From assembly GCA_910587905.1 (NCBI GenBank), contig CAJUOF010000041.1, forward strand, positions 1 to 9,883: a DNA stretch of 9,883 nt, read 5' to 3'. Origin of the DNA: an uncultured Lachnospiraceae bacterium. Lineage in GTDB: Bacteria; Bacillota_A; Clostridia; Lachnospirales; Lachnospiraceae. The notes under the pieces were generated by a model. The model ran no database searches, had not been told where the DNA came from, and worked only from the letters and a program-made list of their open reading frames with translations. The position numbers and the translations under genes were made by a program. How positions within the stretch are numbered: the first letter of the stretch is position 1; every line of letters starts with the position of its first letter. Below, in pieces: positions 6,023 through 9,883 of the stretch.

Positions 6023-7063
6023 CTATGGAAACATGGGAACTCTCCCAAGCCCCATGGCCTCCGGAAGCCCGAACATCAGATTCATATTCTGAACCGCCTG
6101 CCCTGCCGCGCCTTTCACCAGATTGTCCAGGGCGCCGATGGCGATGATCCTCCCTGTCCGCTCGTCAATCTTAAAATTAAGGTCCACAAAATTGCTGCCC
6201 TCCACCCAACGAGTCTCCGGATAGACTCCTTCCGGCAGAAGACGGATGAAAAACTCATTCTCATAATACTTCTCATAAACTGCCCGCACCTCCCCGTAAG
6301 AAACCGGCCTCCGAAGTGAAGCATAGGCCGTGGCCAGAATTCCCCGGTTCATGGGCACCAGATGGGGCGTAAAATTGAGGACCACCGTCTCCCCGCAAGC
6401 ATAGCCCAACTGTTCCTCAATCTCCGGCGTATGGCGGTGGCTTGCGATGCCGTATGCCTTGATGCTCTCATTGACCTCGCAGAAGAGGTTGGGCACCTTG
6501 GCTCCCCGCCCCGCCCCGGAGGTTCCCGACTTGGCATCAATTATAATAGAAGAAACATCGATAAGCCCCTCCTTCACCAGCGGGTACAGCGTCAAAATGG
6601 AGCAGGTGGTGTAACAGCCAGGATTCGCCACCAGCCTGGCTTTCTTCACGTCCTCCCGGTTGATCTCGCAGAGTCCGTAGACGGCTTCCCCGATATACTC
6701 AGGACTCTTGTGCTCCAGTCCGTACCACTTTTCGTATATTTTTACATCCTTGATGCGAAAATCTGCACTTAAATCCACAACCTTCGTCTTCTCCAGGATT
6801 CCGTCGTTTATCAGCGAAGCGCAAAGTCCCTGGGGCGTTGCCGTGAAGATCACGTCCGCCTGAGCCGACAGCTCTTCCATATTATCGTCCATGCATTGCG
6901 CATCCACCATCCGAAACATATTCCGGTACAGGGAAGCATAATTCTCCCCCACATAACTTCTGGAACCGTACCAGACCACCTCCGCCTCCGGGTGGCCCAA
7001 AAGAAGCCCCGCCAGCTCCGCCCCCGCATACCCGGTGGAGCCAATGATTCCCGCCTTGATCAT
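6023..7063 (-). CDS. argC: N-acetyl-gamma-glutamyl-phosphate reductase
   Basis: ArgC reduces N-acetylglutamyl phosphate with NADPH to the semialdehyde, using a catalytic cysteine. The 346-residue protein has the N-terminal nucleotide-binding motif 'GIIGSTGYAGAEL' (about 5-17), the conserved 'FTATPQG' and 'VVDLSADFR' segments, and 'VANPGCYTT' with the active-site Cys150. This is the long (type 1) ArgC, about 345 residues. ATG at 7063 is the start because GAAAGGA (7082-7076) lies 12 bases upstream. A TTG at 7087 is in frame, but that ribosome binding site would then fall inside the coding sequence. It is the first gene of the minus-strand operon and is transcribed from the promoter at 7248-7220. 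Confidence 0.97.
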   Translation of the reverse strand: MIKAGIIGSTGYAGAELAGLLLGHPEAEVVWYGSRSYVGENYASLYRNMFRMVDAQCMDDNMEELSAQADVIFTATPQGLCASLINDGILEKTKVVDLSADFRIKDVKIYEKWYGLEHKSPEYIGEAVYGLCEINREDVKKARLVANPGCYTTCSILTLYPLVKEGLIDVSSIIIDAKSGTSGAGRGAKVPNLFCEVNESIKAYGIASHRHTPEIEEQLGYACGETVVLNFTPHLVPMNRGILATAYASLRRPVSYGEVRAVYEKYYENEFFIRLLPEGVYPETRWVEGSNFVDLNFKIDERTGRIIAIGALDNLVKGAAGQAVQNMNLMFGLPEAMGLGRVPMFP

Positions 7064-7096
7064 GATGTCACTCTGTCCTTTCTCCAATATTCAGCC

Positions 7097-7137
7097 AACT
7101 GCGAAGCCGTAAAACATAGGTTTGAATTTCGCAATTA
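7097..7137. repeat. Hairpin repeat in the argC leader
   Basis: TGCGAA (7100-7105) pairs with TTCGCA (7128-7133), and AAAC can pair with GTTT inside the loop. Read on the minus strand, the segment shares ATTGCGAAAT, a CAAA block and TTCGCAGTT with the argC-argJ gap hairpin read on the plus strand. This suggests two copies of one small palindromic repeat flanking argC. Confidence 0.45.
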
Positions 7138-7149
7138 TCCAGGCTTATT

Positions 7150-7185
7150 TTACACATCTGTCTCCCGTTTGTCCAGCCTCTTCAC
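7150..7185 (-). CDS. Possible 11-residue leader peptide upstream of argC
   Basis: In the argC leader, a GTG at 7185 opens the short frame VKRLDKRETDV, ending with TAA at 7152-7150. It contains two arginine codons (AGG and CGG). A strong GGGGAGG (7206-7200) precedes it, though the 14-base distance is long. Arginine codons in a leader recall ribosome-mediated attenuation, but two codons are few and no clear terminator/antiterminator pair is visible. Chance remains likely. Confidence 0.15.
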   Translation of the reverse strand: MKRLDKRETDV

Positions 7186-7219
7186 CGCAAAGATTTTTTC
7201 CTCCCCGGAGCGCTTCATA

Positions 7220-7248
7220 ATTATACATTATCATTGCATAATATGCAA
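7220..7248 (-). promoter_or_regulatory. argC promoter with overlapping palindromic operator
   Basis: On the minus strand there is a -35 TTGCAT (7248-7243), a 17-bp spacer and a perfect -10 TATAAT (7225-7220). The start is near 7213 and the leader about 150 bases. The palindrome TTGCAT-AAT-ATGCAA (7234-7248) covers the -35 box and part of the spacer. It resembles an ArgR/AhrC box of two TGNAT half-sites, but has three rather than the usual four bases between arms. Confidence 0.7.
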
Positions 7249-7275
7249 CCTTTTTTTGAAATTAAAATTTAAGGG

Positions 7276-7304
7276 TTGCATTTCCTCTCGTTTTGTTGTA
7301 TATT
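7276..7304 (+). promoter_or_regulatory. argG promoter
   Basis: A -35 TTGCAT (7276-7281), a 17-bp spacer and a -10 TATATT (7299-7304) give a start near 7311. The -35 box lies in GGTTGCAT (7274-7281), the exact inverse of ATGCAACC (7243-7250) at the argC promoter, 23 bases away. The two promoters are back to back and probably share a regulator. The transcript would begin with a small hairpin GTGGC-AGACA-GCCAC (7312-7326). Confidence 0.7.
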
Positions 7305-7370
7305 TATTCCCGTGGCAGACAGCCACCTTTTCCATATGGTATTTTATTTTTACGAGGAGGAATAAATATT

Positions 7371-8588
7371 ATGAAAGAAAAAGTAGTTCTTGCGTACTCC
7401 GGCGGCCTGGACACCTCGGTGCTGATCCCCTGGCTCAAGGAAAACTATGATTACGAAGTGATCTGCGTCTGCATCGATGTGGGACAGGGAAGCGAGCTGG
7501 ACGGCCTGGAGGAACGTGCCCTTTCCACCGGCGCTTCCAAGCTCTACATTGAGCATGTAGTCGATGAATTCTGTGACGAATATATTCTCCCCTGCATCAA
7601 AGCAGGCGCCGTGTATGAACACAAATATCTGCTGGGTACGGCCATGGCCCGTCCGTTGATCGCCAAAATCCTAGTGGACATCGCCGAGAAGGAGGGAGCC
7701 GTCGCCATCTGCCACGGCGCCACCGGCAAGGGCAATGACCAGGTGCGATTCGAGCTGGGCATCAAGGCTCTGGCCCCCCATTTAAAGATCATCGCCCCCT
7801 GGAGGATCTGGGATATGAAGTCCCGAGAAGATGAACTGCTCTACTGCCAGCGCCATGACATCAAGCTTCCCTTCAAGGCGGACAGCAGCTACAGCCGCGA
7901 CCGGAACCTCTGGCACATCAGCCACGAGGGATTGGAGCTTGAGGATCCCGGCAACGCCCCCAACTACGACCACATGCTGGTCCTGGGACAGACCCCGGAG
8001 AAGGCTCCCGATGAGGCCGAAACCCTTTCCCTCACCTTTAAAGAAGGCGCTCCCGTCGCCTTAAACGGCAAGGAAATGAAGCTGTCGGAGATCATTGCCG
8101 AGCTGAATGCCTTGGGCGGCAAACACGGCATCGGCATCGTGGACATCGTGGAAAATCGGATGGTGGGAATGAAGTCCCGTGGTGTTTATGAGACTCCCGG
8201 CGGCACCATTCTGATGGAAGCCCATGACCAGTTAGAAGAGCTGATCCTGGACAAAGAGACTCTTGCCATGAAGAAGGATGTGGGCAACAAGTTCGCCGAC
8301 CTGGTCTACTCCGCTAAATGGTTCTCCCCTCTCAGGGAAGCCTGCCAAGCATTTGTGGAGTCTACCCAGAAATTCGTGACCGGCGAGTGTAAGATGAAGC
8401 TTTACAAGGGCAACATCATCAAGCAGGGAACCACATCCCCCTATTCCATGTACAACGAGAGCATCGCCTCCTTCACCACCGGCGACCTCTATGACCATCA
8501 CGATGCGGAGGGCTTCATCAACCTCTATGGACTCTCCACCATGGTGCGCGCCATGAAGTTGGAAGAAATTGCAAAGAACGCCAAGTAA
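7371..8588 (+). CDS. argG: Argininosuccinate synthase
   Basis: ArgG condenses citrulline and aspartate, using ATP, to argininosuccinate, the penultimate step of arginine synthesis. The 405-residue protein matches the usual length of about 400. The ATP-pyrophosphatase P-loop 'AYSGGLDTSV' is at residues 8-17. Other family segments are 'CHGATGKGNDQVRFE', 'SYSRDRNLWHIS', the 'ENRMVGMKSRGVYETPGG' block and the C-terminal 'TGECKMKLYKGN'. The ATG at 7371 is preceded by AGGAGG (7355-7360) at ten bases. The frame extends upstream to 7293, but that is within the promoter. It stands alone on its strand, with a terminator at 8630-8668. argH, its usual partner, is not adjacent downstream. Confidence 0.98.
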   Translation: MKEKVVLAYSGGLDTSVLIPWLKENYDYEVICVCIDVGQGSELDGLEERALSTGASKLYIEHVVDEFCDEYILPCIKAGAVYEHKYLLGTAMARPLIAKILVDIAEKEGAVAICHGATGKGNDQVRFELGIKALAPHLKIIAPWRIWDMKSREDELLYCQRHDIKLPFKADSSYSRDRNLWHISHEGLELEDPGNAPNYDHMLVLGQTPEKAPDEAETLSLTFKEGAPVALNGKEMKLSEIIAELNALGGKHGIGIVDIVENRMVGMKSRGVYETPGGTILMEAHDQLEELILDKETLAMKKDVGNKFADLVYSAKWFSPLREACQAFVESTQKFVTGECKMKLYKGNIIKQGTTSPYSMYNESIASFTTGDLYDHHDAEGFINLYGLSTMVRAMKLEEIAKNAK

Positions 8589-8629
8589 AAATTTTCTGAG
8601 CAAAGTTTCCTAAATATGAAGGATAAAAC

Positions 8630-8668
8630 AGGCCGCAGGCACGGGGGCATTCCCGTCCGGCGGCCTTT
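8630..8668 (+). terminator. Intrinsic terminator after argG
   Basis: AGGCCGC (8630-8636) pairs with GCGGCCT (8660-8666), and ACGGG (8641-8645) with CCCGT (8652-8656), closing a six-base loop. TTTCT follows. The U-tract is short but the stem is strong. On the other strand the stem is followed by GTTTT, so it may work in both directions. Confidence 0.75.
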
Positions 8669-8704
8669 CTGGTCACAAACTTATTATACGAGGTGTAAAA
8701 TAGT

Positions 8705-9658
8705 ATGATCATAAGCGCAAGCAGAAGAACTGATATACCGGCGTTCTTTTCTGAATGGTTCATAAAGAGAATCGAAGCTCAATATGCATATGTAAGAAAC
8801 CCTATGAACATACATCAAATCAGTAAAATTAACCTTACGCCGAATATCGTTGATTGCATCGTCTTTTGGAGTAAAAATCCAAAACCAATTATTAGTAAAC
8901 TAGATGTATTAAATAATTATATGTACTATTTCCAATTCACTCTCAATGCATACAAAGACGATCTTGAGACAAATCTTCCCTCTTTGGATGACCGTATTCA
9001 AACCTTTCAAATTCTATCAGAGTTAATTGGAAAGCAACGTGTCATATGGCGATATGACCCCATCATTCTCAACAATCAATACTCTATAAATTGGCATATT
9101 GAAAAATTCGAATACATTGCAAATCAATTGCAGAATAATACAGAAAAAGTAACCATAAGCTTTATTGATTTATACCCAAAAATTTCAAACAACATAAAGG
9201 GGCAAGCTATCTGTGAACTATCCTATGACCAAAAAAATATCATTGCAAAAAATCTTTCTGAAATCGCTCATTCGCACCGCCTTAAAATAGACACATGTGC
9301 CGAAGATATTGACTTATCTGCCTATGGCATTGATCATGCTCGCTGCATTGATGATAAACTCATTGCAAAATTACTTGATTGCTCGATCGATGCAGTCAAA
9401 GATAAAAACCAGCGTTTGGAATGCGGATGTGTTACCAGCATTGATTTAGGACTCTATAATACCTGCCAAAATGGTTGCACATATTGTTATGCCAATCATT
9501 ACGCTGCTATTCGTAAGCGAAACTTTGAAGCATACGATCCCAATTCCCCGTTACTCTGTAGTCAGGTAACAGAGCTGGATAAAATTACGGAACGAAAAGT
9601 CAAGAGCCAACGAAATATACAACTTAGTTTATTTAATTATAGGTATCACACTCCATAA
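8705..9658 (+). CDS. DUF1848 family protein with C-terminal radical-SAM-like cysteine cluster
   Basis: The 317-residue soluble protein begins with 'MIISASRRTDIPAFFSEW' and has 'VFWSKNP' (53-59), 'WRYDPI' (115-120) and a cysteine-rich end, all features I associate with the uncharacterised DUF1848 family. Near the C-terminus, CGC (240-242) precedes Cys254, Cys258 and Cys261 in a CxxxCxYC arrangement, the classic motif that binds the 4Fe-4S cluster in radical SAM enzymes. Here it lies at residue 254 rather than near the N-terminus. No substrate or reaction is known to me. The start at 8705 has GAGGTG nine bases upstream. The gene is visibly richer in A+T than the arg genes, with codons such as ATA, AAT and TTA common, suggesting recent transfer. 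The nearest gene downstream is a MerR regulator with separate promoters. Confidence 0.85.
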   Translation: MIISASRRTDIPAFFSEWFIKRIEAQYAYVRNPMNIHQISKINLTPNIVDCIVFWSKNPKPIISKLDVLNNYMYYFQFTLNAYKDDLETNLPSLDDRIQTFQILSELIGKQRVIWRYDPIILNNQYSINWHIEKFEYIANQLQNNTEKVTISFIDLYPKISNNIKGQAICELSYDQKNIIAKNLSEIAHSHRLKIDTCAEDIDLSAYGIDHARCIDDKLIAKLLDCSIDAVKDKNQRLECGCVTSIDLGLYNTCQNGCTYCYANHYAAIRKRNFEAYDPNSPLLCSQVTELDKITERKVKSQRNIQLSLFNYRYHTP

Positions 9659-9680
9659 TCGGGTATGGGACGTTCTTTTT
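9653..9680 (+). terminator. Weak candidate terminator after the DUF1848 gene
   Basis: CCATA (9653-9657) can pair with TATGG (9664-9668), overlapping the stop codon, and TTCTTTTT follows after four bases. The stem is short, so this is tentative. Confidence 0.3.
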
Positions 9681-9698
9681 AATGTTGTGTTATATTAC

Positions 9699-9727
9699 TT
9701 GACACTTTCGCTTCACAGATTTATAAA
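9699..9727 (+). promoter_or_regulatory. Upstream promoter of the merR-like gene
   Basis: A perfect -35 TTGACA (9699-9704), a 17-bp spacer and a -10 TATAAA (9722-9727) form a strong, conventional sigma-A promoter. It lies 112 bp before the MerR start and just ahead of a second, MerR-type promoter. Confidence 0.65.
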
Positions 9728-9733
9728 AAAATA

Positions 9734-9764
9734 TTGACTTCCACGTAACGTGATACTGTATTCT
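9734..9764 (+). promoter_or_regulatory. MerR-type promoter with 19-bp spacer and palindromic operator
   Basis: A -35 TTGACT (9734-9739) and a -10 TATTCT (9759-9764) are 19 bp apart, the long spacing typical of promoters activated by MerR-family proteins. Between them lies the palindrome CACGT-A-ACGTG (9742-9752), where such a regulator would bind. Autoregulation by the downstream gene is the simplest reading. Confidence 0.65.
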
Positions 9765-9840
9765 TTTCTCATAGGAGCAGAATAGATATAAGCCGGCAAT
9801 CTCTGTCTTGCTTCTTCACAAATTTAAGGAGCTGATCAGA

Positions 9841-9883
9841 ATGCGAACCATAAGCCAAGCTGCAGAATTAACAGGCATAAGCA
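9841..9883 (+). CDS. MerR-family transcriptional regulator, N-terminal 14 codons only
   Basis: The visible start, MRTISQAAELTGIS, matches the first helices of the MerR winged helix-turn-helix domain (typically followed by a VRTLxYYD segment). AAGGAG (9826-9831) lies nine bases upstream, and a MerR-type promoter with a 19-bp spacer precedes it. The gene is cut by the window edge, so the effector domain and ligand are unknown. MTA/TipAL-like multidrug or stress sensors are possible. Confidence 0.75.
   Translation, partial: MRTISQAAELTGIS

Noticed and set aside
7293..7370. Longer argG start
   Set aside because: It falls on the predicted -10 region and lacks a ribosome binding site. The ATG at 7371 gives the family N-terminus.

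Overview
The window reads as a chromosomal segment of a fairly GC-rich Clostridia bacterium, most like a gut Lachnospiraceae. This is inferred from strong AGGAGG-type ribosome binding sites, clean sigma-A promoters, GC-rich codon use and protein sequences of clostridial type. No taxonomic search was possible.

The core is an arginine biosynthesis locus. On the minus strand, read from right to left, lie argC (7063-6023), argJ (5921-4698), a sodium-coupled NSS-family transporter (4103-2730), argB (2671-1775) and argD (1785-595). On the plus strand, divergent from argC, is argG (7371-8588). ArgJ moves the acetyl group from acetylornithine to glutamate. ArgB phosphorylates acetylglutamate, ArgC reduces the phosphate, and ArgD transaminates the semialdehyde to acetylornithine. 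ArgG later joins citrulline and aspartate. The carbamoyltransferase (argF) and the lyase (argH) are not in the window. The 307-bp argC/argG interval holds two back-to-back promoters that share an inverted GGTTGCAT sequence, a plausible arginine-repressor control region.

The usual clostridial order argC-argJ-argB-argD is interrupted. Between argJ and argB sit a roughly 180-bp nested inverted-repeat element (4493-4673), three tandem copies of a 66-bp repeat (4216-4412) with an inverted partial copy (4182-4205), and the transporter with its own near-consensus promoter.

The left edge (1-118) carries a structured RNA-like sequence, a minus-strand promoter and a terminator-like hairpin. Next comes a plus-strand gene for a 56-residue single-span membrane protein (298-468) with its own promoter. 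It converges on argD. The right end is different in character: after the argG terminator comes an A+T-rich DUF1848 gene (8705-9658) with a radical-SAM-like cysteine cluster at its C-terminus, then two tandem promoters and the first 14 codons of a MerR-family regulator. This end looks like an accessory or transferred region.
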